The notes under the pieces were generated by a model. The model saw nothing but the letters and a program-made list of their open reading frames with translations, did no database searches and had not been told where the DNA came from. From assembly GCF_947487515.1 (NCBI RefSeq), contig NZ_CANKWO010000003.1, forward strand, positions 1-64,000: a stretch of 64,000 bases of DNA, read 5' to 3'. Below are positions 19,443-28,719 of the stretch, piece by piece. The number at the start of each line of letters is the position of its first letter. Positions within the stretch are counted from its first letter, which is position 1. Both the position numbers and the translations under genes were made by a program. The DNA is from an uncultured Litoreibacter sp. Its GTDB lineage: Bacteria; Pseudomonadota; Alphaproteobacteria; Rhodobacterales; Rhodobacteraceae.

Positions 19443-19792
19443 GCAGCACTGGCACCTTTGGAGCCATCATTCGCTAAGGCCTCGTCCACGCTTGCGTATA
19501 GCAAAAACACGTTGTCCATACGGGTCAGCTTAAACACCTTGTCTACGGCTGCGGTTAGTCCGCACAATTCCAGCTTCTGGCCTTTTAGCGACTTCAATGC
19601 AGCGACCATGGCGCCCAATCCGCTGCTGTCCATAAAGGTGACAGTAGAGAGGTCCATTATCACCCGACCGCTGGCATTTGAGGTGGCCTCACGGAAGTTA
19701 TCTTTGAAATGGAGGGCGGTTGCCGCGTCGATCCGGTTCTCTGCTAAAGTAAGGACAAGGGTGCCGTTTGGTGTTTCTGTCGTTTGCATCAT
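19439..19792 (-). CDS. rbaV: RbaV-like STAS-domain anti-sigma factor antagonist
   Basis: A 117-residue single STAS domain protein. MDSSGLGAM (Asp55-Ser56-Ser57-Gly58) is the phosphorylation loop of SpoIIAA/RsbV antagonists, so the switch is likely functional. AGGAGAG six to seven bases before the ATG at 19792 decides the start against the longer frame (19822), which has no ribosome binding site. First gene of the two-gene rbaVW operon, divergent from the thiolase gene. No PP2C phosphatase (RbaY) is in the window; in R. capsulatus it is encoded elsewhere. Confidence 0.85.
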   Translation of the reverse strand: MMQTTETPNGTLVLTLAENRIDAATALHFKDNFREATSNASGRVIMDLSTVTFMDSSGLGAMVAALKSLKGQKLELCGLTAAVDKVFKLTRMDNVFLLYASVDEALANDGSKGASAA

Positions 19793-19889
19793 TTTCCACT
19801 CTCCTGATCTTTTCAGGTTCATGGACTAGACGCCAAAGGTTACCGTTCTGTATGTATGCCACCGTCGTTAACAGAAAAGGTGTCTAAAA

Positions 19890-21056
19890 ATGTCCGTATA
19901 TATAACTGGTGCCAGCCGTACTCCGATGGGTGGGTTCCAAGGAGCCTTTGACAACGTAGAGGCTGCGCAACTCGGTGGATCCGCAATCAAGGCCGCATTG
20001 GCGCAGTCCGGTTTGACAACCGTTGACGAGCTGCTGATGGGGTGCGTGTTGCCAGCAGGTCAGGGCCAAGCCCCTGCGCGGCAAGCAGGATTCGCAGCAG
20101 GTCTGGGCGAAGAAGTGCCAGCGACTACGCTCAACAAGATGTGCGGATCGGGGATGCAGGCGGCTATGATGGCCTTTGACCAACTGTCGCTGGGTCATAG
20201 CGAAACAATGGTTGCAGGCGGCATGGAAAGCATGACCAAGGCGCCATATCTATTGCCAAAAATGCGCGGCGGTGCGCGGATCGGCCACCAAGGGGTGCAA
20301 GATTCGATGTTCCTCGACGGGCTAGAAGACGCCTACGACAAGGGTCGTTTGATGGGCACATTCGCCGAAGACTGCGCAGAATCCTTCCAATTCACCCGCG
20401 AAGCGCAGGACGAATATGCGCTGCGGTCCCTGTCCAACGCCTTGGCCGCACAAGAAAGTGACGCCTTCGCGGGCGAAATCTCGGCGGTGGAAGTGGGTGG
20501 CCGCAAGCCGTTCACCGTCAGCCAAGATGAGCAGCCTGCAAAGGCCCGCCCAGAGAAAATTCCACAGCTCAAACCTGCCTTCCGCAACGGCGGGACCGTG
20601 ACTGCGGCGAACTCTTCATCCATTTCGGACGGCGCAGCAGCCCTCGTGATGGCGTCGGAAGCCGGAGTTAAGGCGCATAACCTAACCCCGCGTGCCCGTG
20701 TGGTGGGCCACGCAAACCATGCGCAAGCGCCGGGTTTGTTCACCACGGCCCCTGTTCCTGCCGCGCGCAAGTTGCTCGACCGGATTGGCTGGAGCGTCTC
20801 TGACGTTGACCTTTGGGAAGTGAACGAGGCCTTCGCGGTCGTCCCGATGGCATTCATGCACGAAATGGGGCTGGAGCGCGACATTATCAACGTGAATGGC
20901 GGCGCATGTGCTTTGGGGCACCCGATTGGGGCCTCTGGGGCGCGCATTATCGTGACATTGCTGAATGCGTTGGAAACCCGCGGGTTGAAGCGGGGTGTCG
21001 CGGCGATTTGCATCGGCGGGGGCGAGGGCACGGCCATCGCGATTGAAACCGTCTGA
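19890..21056 (+). CDS. Acetyl-CoA C-acyltransferase (thiolase)
   Basis: A 388-residue thiolase. Catalytic residues are all present: nucleophile Cys85 (NKMCGSGMQAA), His344 (CALGHPIGASGAR) and Cys374 (AICIGGGEG). It condenses two acyl-CoAs or cleaves 3-ketoacyl-CoA; the sequence does not decide between a biosynthetic acetoacetyl-CoA (PhaA-like) and a degradative role, and no hydroxyacyl-CoA dehydrogenase is adjacent. AAAAGGTG is the ribosome binding site. The stop codon shares a base with the next gene's ATG (TGATG), so the two are coupled. Confidence 0.9.
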   Translation: MSVYITGASRTPMGGFQGAFDNVEAAQLGGSAIKAALAQSGLTTVDELLMGCVLPAGQGQAPARQAGFAAGLGEEVPATTLNKMCGSGMQAAMMAFDQLSLGHSETMVAGGMESMTKAPYLLPKMRGGARIGHQGVQDSMFLDGLEDAYDKGRLMGTFAEDCAESFQFTREAQDEYALRSLSNALAAQESDAFAGEISAVEVGGRKPFTVSQDEQPAKARPEKIPQLKPAFRNGGTVTAANSSSISDGAAALVMASEAGVKAHNLTPRARVVGHANHAQAPGLFTTAPVPAARKLLDRIGWSVSDVDLWEVNEAFAVVPMAFMHEMGLERDIINVNGGACALGHPIGASGARIIVTLLNALETRGLKRGVAAICIGGGEGTAIAIETV

Positions 21057-21508
21057 TGGCTGACTACGCCGCACTTGCCAAAACGGTAGCTGCCCTTGTG
21101 GAGGGCGAAGATGATGCCGTTTCTTTGATGGCGACTGTGGCGTGCGAATTGCACCACGCGGATGACCGGTTCGATTGGACAGGGTTTTACCGCGTGGTTG
21201 CACCCGAACTGCTAAAGATCGGCCCTTACCAAGGGGGGCACGGGTGTTTGGTCATTCCGTTCTCTCGTGGGGTGTGCGGCGCGGCGGCGCGTCTGGAGCA
21301 AACTCAACTTGTTCCGGACGTTGATGCCTTCCCTGGCCATATTGCATGCGCGTCTACGACCCGCTCTGAGTTGGTGCTGCCTGTGTGGAACGGGGCAGGG
21401 GATCTGATTGCGGTGTTGGATATCGATAGCAACCAGCCTGATGCTTTCAGTCAGGTGGATGCGGACCGGCTCGCGGATATTTTGCAGGATGTTTTCGGAA
21501 AAATTTGA
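21056..21508 (+). CDS. msrC: Free methionine-(R)-sulfoxide reductase (GAF domain)
   Basis: A 150-residue single GAF-domain protein. The three cysteines used by fRMsr enzymes are conserved as Cys64 (GHGCLVIPF), Cys74 (RGVCGAAA) and Cys98 (FPGHIACAS), with the same 10 and 24 residue spacing as E. coli Cys84/94/118. The enzyme reduces free methionine-R-sulfoxide, using thioredoxin, in the cytoplasm. It is co-transcribed with the thiolase gene (one-base overlap), an unusual partnership with no obvious metabolic link. Confidence 0.9.
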   Translation: MADYAALAKTVAALVEGEDDAVSLMATVACELHHADDRFDWTGFYRVVAPELLKIGPYQGGHGCLVIPFSRGVCGAAARLEQTQLVPDVDAFPGHIACASTTRSELVLPVWNGAGDLIAVLDIDSNQPDAFSQVDADRLADILQDVFGKI

Positions 21509-21589
21509 GGCGCATGTGACATTTTGCTTGCGCGACTCGTGAGTTTTGTACTTTGGTGAAAAAAAGGTTAAAAATTTCACGAAAGTCAA

Positions 21590-22162
21590 ATGAAGCATAT
21601 GCAGCCCAGCCAAACCGTAACCCTAGGGGCCGATCTTCGGGCCTTGAGAAAGGCACGCGGGTTGAAGCTGGCGGAGCTGGCAGAAACGCTTGATCGCTCG
21701 GTTGGTTGGCTCAGTCAGGTGGAACGGGACCTCTCCGAGCCGTCGATCACCGATTTGCGGCATATGGCCAAAGCCCTCAATGTTTCTGTCTCTAGCTTGT
21801 TTCGCCAAGCGGCCTCAGCAGTAGAGGAGCAAGGTCTGATTGTCAGGGCTGGCTCGCGGCGTCCGATTGGATCGTATGAAGCAGGGCTGAAAGAGGAACT
21901 CCTTTCGCCGGATCTGACCGACGACTTTGAGGTTGTCCATTCCACCTTCGAGCCGAAAAGCGAAATTACCGAACCGGTGTGCCGCCCTACTCAAGAAGTG
22001 GGATATGTGGTTTCAGGCAAGCTGGATCTATGGATATCTGGCACAACGTTTACCCTGAACGTCGGTGATAGCTTTCGCATCCGAGGCGAGCCCTTCCGTT
22101 GGATGAACCCCTATTCGACCACCGCTGTGGTGATCTGGGTTATTGCACCTCCGGTGTATTAG
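21590..22162 (+). CDS. XRE-family regulator with cupin sensor domain
   Basis: A 190-residue transcription factor: lambda-type helix-turn-helix (about 13-68; LRALRKARGLKLAELAETL...GWLSQVERDLSEPS) and a C-terminal cupin (about 112-186; GYVVSGKLDLWISGTTFTLNVGDSF). Regulators of this layout sense small metabolites and control nearby catabolic or transport genes. It abuts the LysE gene with no gap and is followed by two dimethylglycine-dehydrogenase-like genes, so these are its likely targets. An AT-rich stretch (21509-21589) upstream probably carries its promoter. Confidence 0.88.
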   Translation: MKHMQPSQTVTLGADLRALRKARGLKLAELAETLDRSVGWLSQVERDLSEPSITDLRHMAKALNVSVSSLFRQAASAVEEQGLIVRAGSRRPIGSYEAGLKEELLSPDLTDDFEVVHSTFEPKSEITEPVCRPTQEVGYVVSGKLDLWISGTTFTLNVGDSFRIRGEPFRWMNPYSTTAVVIWVIAPPVY

Positions 22163-22786
22163 ATGACTTTCGAGGGTTGGATCATATTTGCGGTGTTCTG
22201 GGTGGTCTTTGTCGCCACGCCAGGGCCGAACGCAGTCAATTGCATCCAAAACGGGATGACACATGGCTTCCGGCGATCCCTATGGGGGGTGCTGGGCATC
22301 CTGACACAGGCGACGCTGTTTTTGCTGCTGTCGGCGGCTGGGGTCACGGCACTGCTGTCGCAAGCCCCAGAGGTGTTCTATTGGGGCAAGCTGCTAGGCG
22401 CTGGGTTCTTGGTGTTCCTTGGCGTTCGCGGGCTGTTGAACGCAGGCAAGCCGGTGACGCCGCGCCACGTCTCTGCGCGATCAATCTACCTGCGGGCCTT
22501 CTTGATCGCGACCATCAACGTCAAATCCATTGCGGGCTATTTCGCGGCCTTCTCGCAGTTTGTGCAGCCGGATATTCCCGTCTGGTCTCAAATGTGGGTG
22601 ATCATGCCGACGGCCCTTGTAATCACCAGCTTGAGCTACCTCGGTTTCACCGCCGTGGGTGCTGGGCTTGGCCGCGCGGCCATCGGCGCGATCCTGAATG
22701 TTTGGGTCAGACGCGTTATGGCGGTGTGTTTTATAGTTTACGGCGTGCTGCTTGGCAGTTCTCCGGTGCCGGTGGCCAAACAATGA
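22163..22786 (+). CDS. LysE-family amino acid exporter
   Basis: A 207-residue membrane protein with about six hydrophobic helices. FVATPGPNAVNCIQNGMTHGFRRSL is the LysE/RhtB signature (A-T-P-G-P), and LGVRGLLNAGKP follows the third helix as in the family. It probably exports an amino acid or derivative. The ATG follows directly after the regulator's stop codon. Given the next two genes it could relieve accumulation of glycine-type products, which is inference only. Confidence 0.88.
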   Translation: MTFEGWIIFAVFWVVFVATPGPNAVNCIQNGMTHGFRRSLWGVLGILTQATLFLLLSAAGVTALLSQAPEVFYWGKLLGAGFLVFLGVRGLLNAGKPVTPRHVSARSIYLRAFLIATINVKSIAGYFAAFSQFVQPDIPVWSQMWVIMPTALVITSLSYLGFTAVGAGLGRAAIGAILNVWVRRVMAVCFIVYGVLLGSSPVPVAKQ

Positions 22787-22846
22787 CCACCTTCAGATTT
22801 CAGCGACATACAGACACGGGCCGGTCCCGTCAAAAGGAGCAAAACG

Positions 22847-25300
22847 ATGAGTGACTTTCCTACAACCGCACGTGTTGTAATTATTGGTGGCGGGGTTGTC
22901 GGTACGTCGACCTTGTACCACCTCGCAAAGGCAGGTTGGGACGATTGCGTTCTGTTGGAAAAGAACGAACTGACGGCTGGCTCAACGTGGCACGCTGCAG
23001 GGAACTGCCCCAACTTCGCTCCGAACTGGGCGGTGATGAATATGCAGCGCTACGGGTTGGAAATGTACCGTACGCTGGCCGACGACGTGGACTACCCGAT
23101 GAATTATCACGTCACCGGTGCGGTGCGCTTGGCGCATACCAAAGAGCGTATGAAAGAGTTTGAGAAGGTCGCATCTCAGGCGCGCTATCAAGGGCTGCAA
23201 ATGGACATTTGCACACCGGCAGAACTGAAAGAATACAACCCCTTCATGGAAACGCATGACCTTGAAGGCGGGCTGTGGGATCCACTGGACGGTGACATTG
23301 ATCCGGCACAGCTGACGCAAGCTTTGGCCAAAGGCGCACGCGATGCCGGTGGCCGGATCGAACGGTTCTGCCCTGTGATCGGGCTGGAACGCGATGGTGA
23401 CGAATGGATCGTGAAGACCGAAAAAGGCGATATTAGAGCCCAATATGTGGCCAACTGTGCCGGTTACTACGCCCAACGCGTCGGAGAAATGTTCAAGCCA
23501 TTCGGTGGTCGCACGGTTCCAATGGTTGTGATGTCCCACCAGTACTTCCTGACTGAGCCAATCGCCGAACTGGAAGCTTGGACGAAGGAGAAGGGCCACA
23601 AAATGCCGATGATCCGCGACGTGGATATCAGCTACTACCTGCGTCAGGACAAGCACGGCCTGAACCTCGGCCCATATGAAATGAACTGCAAGGCGCATTG
23701 GGTTACGCCCGAAGACCCGATGCCCGAGGACTTCAGCTTCCAGCTGTATCCGGATGATCTGGAACGCCTTGAATATTACATCGAAGACGCAATGGAGCGC
23801 CTGCCAATCTTGGGCACTGCTGGCGTTGGCCGTAACATCAACGGCCCGATTCCCTATGCCCCAGACGGCTTGCCGATGATCGGACCAATGCCGGGCGTCA
23901 AAAACGCCTTTGAGGCGCATTCCTTCACCTTTGGCATCGCTCAAGGCGGTGGTGCGGGCAAGGTTCTGTCCGAGTGGATCATGCACGGTGAAACCGAAAT
24001 GGATATGTGGGCCGTCGATCCGCGTCGCTACACTGACTACGCCGACCATGACTTCTGCCACTCGAAGGCGTTGGAAACCTATGGCCACGAATATGCCATG
24101 CATTTCCCGCATCACGAATGGCCTGCTGGTCGCGACAAGAAGCTGTCGCCAAACCATGCAAGCCTGCTGTCTGCGGGGGCCCAGATGGGGGCTTACAACG
24201 GCTGGGAACGCGCAAACTGGTTCGCCAAGGACGGGGATGACACCTCCGAGGAATCGACCCAAACATGGAGCCGCAAGGGGCCTTGGGAGCAACGCATCAA
24301 AGAAGAGGTCGCGGCTTGCACAGACGGCGTCGGCATCCTCGATATGCCGGGCTTCTCGCGCTACAAACTTAGCGGTGAGGGCGCTGCGGAATGGCTGCGG
24401 ACCCAAATCGCAGGCGCTTTGCCAAAAGCTGGCCGGATGAATCTTGGTTACTTCTCCGACAGCCGCGGACGCATTGTAACCGAGGTGACGATCATTCGCT
24501 GGGGGGAAGACGACTTCTGGATCATGACCGCGGCCGTGGCGCAATGGCATGACTTCGAGTTCCTCAAAGGCCGCTTGCCGGCTGACGGCTCTTTGTCGCT
24601 CACGGATATCACCAAAGAATGGTCCACCAAATTGGTCACCGGTACGAAATCGCGCGAGTTGATCCAAGAATTGGCCCCTGAGGCCGATCTGACAACCGGT
24701 TGGCTGACGATCCAAGACGCGGTTGTTGCGGGCAAACCAGCCAAGTTGTTCCGCATCTCCTTCGCGGGCGAGTTGGGCTGGGAAGTTCACACATCCTTCG
24801 AGGACAGCGCAGCTGTCTATGAAGCTGCACGCACTGCGGGGGCTACGCCGTTCGGAATGTACGCCCTGAACTCTATGCGTATCGAGAAAGGTTACCGTAC
24901 TTGGAAAGGTGATTTGTCGACCGACTACACCCTTCTCGAAGGGGGGCTGGATCGCTTTGTGCGTCTGAACAAAGAACAAGACTTCCCTGGTAAGGCCGCT
25001 TTGGCCGCCGAGATGCAACAAGGCCCTAAAAAGGGATTTGTGACGCTTGTTGTCGACGCTGGTGACGCTGACGCGCCCTACATGTCTCCTGTTTGGATGG
25101 GGGATGAAATCGTCGGCGAGACCACATCAGGCGACTGGGGCTACCGGATCAACAAATCTGTGGCTTTGGGCGTCGTGAAGGCAGAAGCAGCCAAACCCGG
25201 AACCGAGCTGGAGGTAGAGATCTTCGGCGTACGCTGCCGCGCGGTTGTCCAAGAAGACCAGCCTTTGTGGGACCCTGAAAACGCACGCATTCGCGCATAG
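22847..25300 (+). CDS. FAD-dependent oxidoreductase with GcvT domain (DMGDH/SarDH family), first copy
   Basis: An 817-residue two-domain flavoenzyme. The DAO-type FAD domain starts VVIIGGGVVGTSTLYHL (11-27), and TAGSTWHAAGN contains His49, which in dimethylglycine and sarcosine dehydrogenases is the covalent FAD site. The C-terminal half (about 425-817) is a GcvT-like folate-binding domain (AGELGWEVHTSF, MRIEKGYRTWKGDLSTDYT). Such enzymes N-demethylate methylated glycines and pass the carbon to tetrahydrofolate. The residues after the FAD histidine (GNCPNFAPNW) differ from its neighbour, suggesting a different substrate. AAAAGGAG precedes the start. Confidence 0.87.
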   Translation: MSDFPTTARVVIIGGGVVGTSTLYHLAKAGWDDCVLLEKNELTAGSTWHAAGNCPNFAPNWAVMNMQRYGLEMYRTLADDVDYPMNYHVTGAVRLAHTKERMKEFEKVASQARYQGLQMDICTPAELKEYNPFMETHDLEGGLWDPLDGDIDPAQLTQALAKGARDAGGRIERFCPVIGLERDGDEWIVKTEKGDIRAQYVANCAGYYAQRVGEMFKPFGGRTVPMVVMSHQYFLTEPIAELEAWTKEKGHKMPMIRDVDISYYLRQDKHGLNLGPYEMNCKAHWVTPEDPMPEDFSFQLYPDDLERLEYYIEDAMERLPILGTAGVGRNINGPIPYAPDGLPMIGPMPGVKNAFEAHSFTFGIAQGGGAGKVLSEWIMHGETEMDMWAVDPRRYTDYADHDFCHSKALETYGHEYAMHFPHHEWPAGRDKKLSPNHASLLSAGAQMGAYNGWERANWFAKDGDDTSEESTQTWSRKGPWEQRIKEEVAACTDGVGILDMPGFSRYKLSGEGAAEWLRTQIAGALPKAGRMNLGYFSDSRGRIVTEVTIIRWGEDDFWIMTAAVAQWHDFEFLKGRLPADGSLSLTDITKEWSTKLVTGTKSRELIQELAPEADLTTGWLTIQDAVVAGKPAKLFRISFAGELGWEVHTSFEDSAAVYEAARTAGATPFGMYALNSMRIEKGYRTWKGDLSTDYTLLEGGLDRFVRLNKEQDFPGKAALAAEMQQGPKKGFVTLVVDAGDADAPYMSPVWMGDEIVGETTSGDWGYRINKSVALGVVKAEAAKPGTELEVEIFGVRCRAVVQEDQPLWDPENARIRA

Positions 25301-25330
25301 TACCCCTCGCGGATTGAAAGGACATAAGAC

Positions 25331-27772
25331 ATGACATTACCTACACATGCCCGCGTTGTTATCATCGGCGGCGGGGTCATCGGGTGCTCGGTTGCCTATC
25401 ACTTGGCTAAACTTGGCTGGAAGGACATCGTGCTGCTGGAACGCAAGCAGCTGACGTCTGGTACAACTTGGCACGCGGCGGGCTTGATTGCGCAGCTACG
25501 GGCAACCAAGAACATGACGAAACTGGCGAAATACAGCCAAGAACTCTACGGCGATCTGGAGGCTGAAACAGGCGTCGCAACAGGCTTCAAGCGCTGCGGT
25601 TCGATTACTGTTGCATTGACTGACGAGCGGCTGGAGGAAATCAACCGACAAGCGGCAATGGCGCGGTCCTTTGGGGTCGAAGCAGAGTCTATTTCGCCTG
25701 AAGAGGTCAAAAAGCGCTACGAGCACATCAACATTGATGGTGTCGTAGGCGGCGTGTATCTGCCGTTGGACGGCCAAGGTGATCCAGCCAATATTGCGCA
25801 GGCTTTGGCCAAAGGGGCCCGCCAGAACGGGGCCCTCGTCAAAGAGGGTTACTTGGTCACTTCGATCGAAAAGGAAGGCCGTCGCGTCACTGGGGTAACT
25901 TGGGAAGGCGCGAACGGTGAAGCAGGCTCTATTCAGGCTGAACACGTTGTAAACTGTGGTGGCATGTGGGGCCATGAGGTTGGTCGCATGGCGGGCGTAA
26001 ATGTTCCGCTTCACGCTTGTGAGCACTTCTACATCGTAACTGAAAACGTAGCGGGCCTCACTCAAATGCCGGTCCTTCGGGTGCCGGATGAATGTGCGTA
26101 TTACAAAGAAGATGCGGGCAAGATGCTCTTGGGGGCGTTTGAGCCTGTGGCGAAGCCTTGGAAGCTCGACATTCCGAAGGATTTTGAATTCGACCAACTT
26201 CCAGAGGACTTCGACCACTTCGAGCCAATTCTAGAAGCCGCGGTCGAGCGTCTGCCCATGTTGGCCGACGCGGGCATCCATACCTTCTTTAACGGCCCTG
26301 AATCTTTTACGCCGGACGACGCCTACCACCTTGGTTTGGCGCCAGAGCTGGATAACTTCTGGGTCGCGGCAGGCTTCAATTCCATCGGCATTCAATCGGC
26401 AGGCGGTGCAGGGTCTGCGCTGGCGCAATGGATGGACGAAGGCGAGAAGCCGTTCGATCTGGGTGACGTGGACATCAGCCGGATGCAGCCATTTCAAGGC
26501 AATCGCACCTACTTGCATGAGCGCTCCAAAGAGACGCTGGGTCTCCTCTATGCGGATCACTTCCCGTTCTTGCAAAAGAAAACGGCGCGCGGCGTTCGGC
26601 GCACGCCCTTCCATCAGCACTTGCTCGACAATGGGGCAGTCATGGGGGAGCTTGCAGGCTGGGAACGGGCAAACTGGATTGCGGACAAAGGCCAAGAGCC
26701 CGAGTACCAATACACTTGGAAACGCCAGAACTTCTTCGACAACGTCGCCCGTGAACATGCGGCAGTGCGCGGCAATGTGGGCATGTATGATATGTCCTCT
26801 TTTGGCAAGATTAGGGTCGAAGGTCGTGATGCCGAAGCCTTTATGAACTATGTCGGGGGCGGCGATTATTCGGTGCCTGTTGGCAAGATCGTTTATACGC
26901 AGTTCTTGAACTCCAAAGCAGGAATTGAGGCAGACGTAACAGTCACGCGCCTGTCCGAAACGGCGTTCTTGGTCGTTACTCCAGCTGCTACGCGCCTTGC
27001 GGACGAGACATGGATGCGCCGCAATGTTGGTGACTTCAATGTTGTGATCACAGACGTAACCGCAAGCGAAGGTGTGCTTGCGGTGATGGGGCCAAATTCT
27101 CGGAAGCTGTTGGAAAAGGTCTCTCCGGCTGATTTCAGCAACGAGACGAACCCCTTCGGCACCGCAAAAGTCGTCGAAATCGGCATGGGTCTCGCGCGGG
27201 TTCACCGTGTGACCTATGTGGGCGAGTTGGGCTGGGAGGTCTACGTGAGTGCGGATCAGGCGGCCCATGTTTTCGAGACGCTTCTTGAAGCTGGCCGCGA
27301 TATGGATCTGAAGCTGTGTGGCATGCATATGATGGACACGTGCCGCATCGAGAAGGGCTTCCGCCATTTCGGCCATGACATCACATCCGAGGATCACGTC
27401 ATGGAAGCCGGTCTTGGCTTTGCGGTGAAGAAAGACAAAGCCAACTTTATCGGCCGTGAAGCCGTGTTGGAGAAGGCCGAAAAGGGTCTAAACATGCGTC
27501 TTTTGCAGTTCAAGCTCATCGAGCCTGAGCCGTTGTTGTATCATGCCGAACCCATTTTGCGTGACGGTGAACTGGCAGGCTACCTGACCTCAGGGTCCTA
27601 TGGGCACCACCTAGGGGCCGCCATGGGGATGGGATATGTCCCGTGCCACGGTGAAAAACTGGCGGATGTTTTGGCCTCTACTTATGAGATCGACGTCGCC
27701 GGAGTACGTGTAAAAGCAGAGGTGTCCTCCAAACCTTTCTACGACCCGAAATCGGAACGTGTGAAAGTCTAG
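25331..27772 (+). CDS. FAD-dependent oxidoreductase with GcvT domain (DMGDH/SarDH family), second copy
   Basis: An 813-residue paralogue of the preceding gene, 30 bases downstream: FAD motif VVIIGGGVIGCSVAYHL (9-25), candidate covalent FAD histidine His48 (SGTTWHAAGL), then a GcvT domain (LAVMGPNSRKLLEKV, YVGELGWEVYV, DTCRIEKGFRHFGHDIT). The region following His48 is closer to classical dimethylglycine/sarcosine dehydrogenases than in the first copy. The pair may carry out successive demethylations, for example dimethylglycine to sarcosine to glycine, but the substrates are not proven by sequence. GAAAGGACA is the ribosome binding site. Confidence 0.88.
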   Translation: MTLPTHARVVIIGGGVIGCSVAYHLAKLGWKDIVLLERKQLTSGTTWHAAGLIAQLRATKNMTKLAKYSQELYGDLEAETGVATGFKRCGSITVALTDERLEEINRQAAMARSFGVEAESISPEEVKKRYEHINIDGVVGGVYLPLDGQGDPANIAQALAKGARQNGALVKEGYLVTSIEKEGRRVTGVTWEGANGEAGSIQAEHVVNCGGMWGHEVGRMAGVNVPLHACEHFYIVTENVAGLTQMPVLRVPDECAYYKEDAGKMLLGAFEPVAKPWKLDIPKDFEFDQLPEDFDHFEPILEAAVERLPMLADAGIHTFFNGPESFTPDDAYHLGLAPELDNFWVAAGFNSIGIQSAGGAGSALAQWMDEGEKPFDLGDVDISRMQPFQGNRTYLHERSKETLGLLYADHFPFLQKKTARGVRRTPFHQHLLDNGAVMGELAGWERANWIADKGQEPEYQYTWKRQNFFDNVAREHAAVRGNVGMYDMSSFGKIRVEGRDAEAFMNYVGGGDYSVPVGKIVYTQFLNSKAGIEADVTVTRLSETAFLVVTPAATRLADETWMRRNVGDFNVVITDVTASEGVLAVMGPNSRKLLEKVSPADFSNETNPFGTAKVVEIGMGLARVHRVTYVGELGWEVYVSADQAAHVFETLLEAGRDMDLKLCGMHMMDTCRIEKGFRHFGHDITSEDHVMEAGLGFAVKKDKANFIGREAVLEKAEKGLNMRLLQFKLIEPEPLLYHAEPILRDGELAGYLTSGSYGHHLGAAMGMGYVPCHGEKLADVLASTYEIDVAGVRVKAEVSSKPFYDPKSERVKV

Positions 27773-27791
27773 CCCTTGCAACTGACGGGCC

Positions 27792-28703
27792 ATGGTGGTG
27801 AATGATGCCATGGCCCGTTTAAACAACATCCCTGAAAAATCCGGTGACAGCCCTGCGGGGTTGGCATTTGCTGTATCCGCATATTTTCTCTGGGGGTTCT
27901 TGCCGCTGTACATGAAGGCGCTTTCCCATGTGCCTGCGGCCGAAGTTGTGGCACATCGCGTGATCTGGTCCATTCCGGTGGCGGGGGCAGTGTTGATCCT
28001 TTTGGGGCGCACCAAAGATATAAAAGAGGCTCTAACATCGCCAAAAATGCTGGCGATGGGGTGTCTGACCGCTACGTTGATTTCGCTCAACTGGGGCATC
28101 TATGTTTGGGCAATTAGCGTCGGGCAAACACTTGATGCAGCGCTTGGCTATTACATCAATCCTGTGTTTTCCGTGTTTCTTGGGGCGGTGATCTTGAAGG
28201 AACGGCTGAGTGGGCTTCAATGGGGCGCAGTCGCATTGGCCTTCGCTGCGATTGTGGTGCTCACGATTGATGCGGGGCGGCTGCCGCTGGTCTCTATCGG
28301 CCTCTCGGTGACATGGGGCTTTTATGCATTGTTTAAAAGGTCCTTGCCGATCGGGCCCAATCAGGGGTTCTTGCTTGAGGTGACGCTGTTGGCCGTTCCT
28401 GCCTTTGCCTATTGGGCCTATGCTGGTTCGACCGGAACAAGCCATTTTTCATCTGATCTGTGGCTGCTTTTGGGGTGTGGCGTTGTGACGTCGGTGCCGC
28501 TGATGCTGTATGCCAATGGGGCGAAACGGTTGACGTTATCGACCATCGCAATTCTTCAATACATTGCGCCAACAATGATCTTCCTTGTCGCAGTGTTTGT
28601 CTTCAAAGAGCCGTTTGGCACTGCGCGCGGTATTGCCTTTCCGATGATTTGGGCGGCCTTGGTGCTGTATTCATACTCAATGGTGCGAAATCGTGGTCAG
28701 TAG
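27792..28703 (+). CDS. rarD: RarD-type EamA-family transporter
   Basis: A 303-residue drug/metabolite transporter with ten hydrophobic helices in two EamA halves. FAVSAYFLWGFLPLYMKAL, VAHRVIWSIP and SLNWGIYVWAISVGQTLDAALGYYINP are the RarD signatures. Substrate unknown. An in-frame ATG at 27810 is an alternative start; neither has a strong ribosome binding site. It follows the second FAD enzyme by 19 bases and may be read from the same transcript. Confidence 0.88.
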   Translation: MVVNDAMARLNNIPEKSGDSPAGLAFAVSAYFLWGFLPLYMKALSHVPAAEVVAHRVIWSIPVAGAVLILLGRTKDIKEALTSPKMLAMGCLTATLISLNWGIYVWAISVGQTLDAALGYYINPVFSVFLGAVILKERLSGLQWGAVALAFAAIVVLTIDAGRLPLVSIGLSVTWGFYALFKRSLPIGPNQGFLLEVTLLAVPAFAYWAYAGSTGTSHFSSDLWLLLGCGVVTSVPLMLYANGAKRLTLSTIAILQYIAPTMIFLVAVFVFKEPFGTARGIAFPMIWAALVLYSYSMVRNRGQ

Positions 28704-28719
28704 CGCTTACACCCCCCCA

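Noticed and set aside
22787-22846. Possible glycine riboswitch before the FAD-GcvT genes
   Set aside because: The gap is only 60 bases, too short for the aptamers.
22982-25021. 679-codon open frame on the minus strand opposite the first FAD-GcvT gene
   Set aside because: Antisense shadow; composition (His, Phe, Gln, Val rich) is typical of reverse-frame artefacts and the plus-strand gene is a clear family member.
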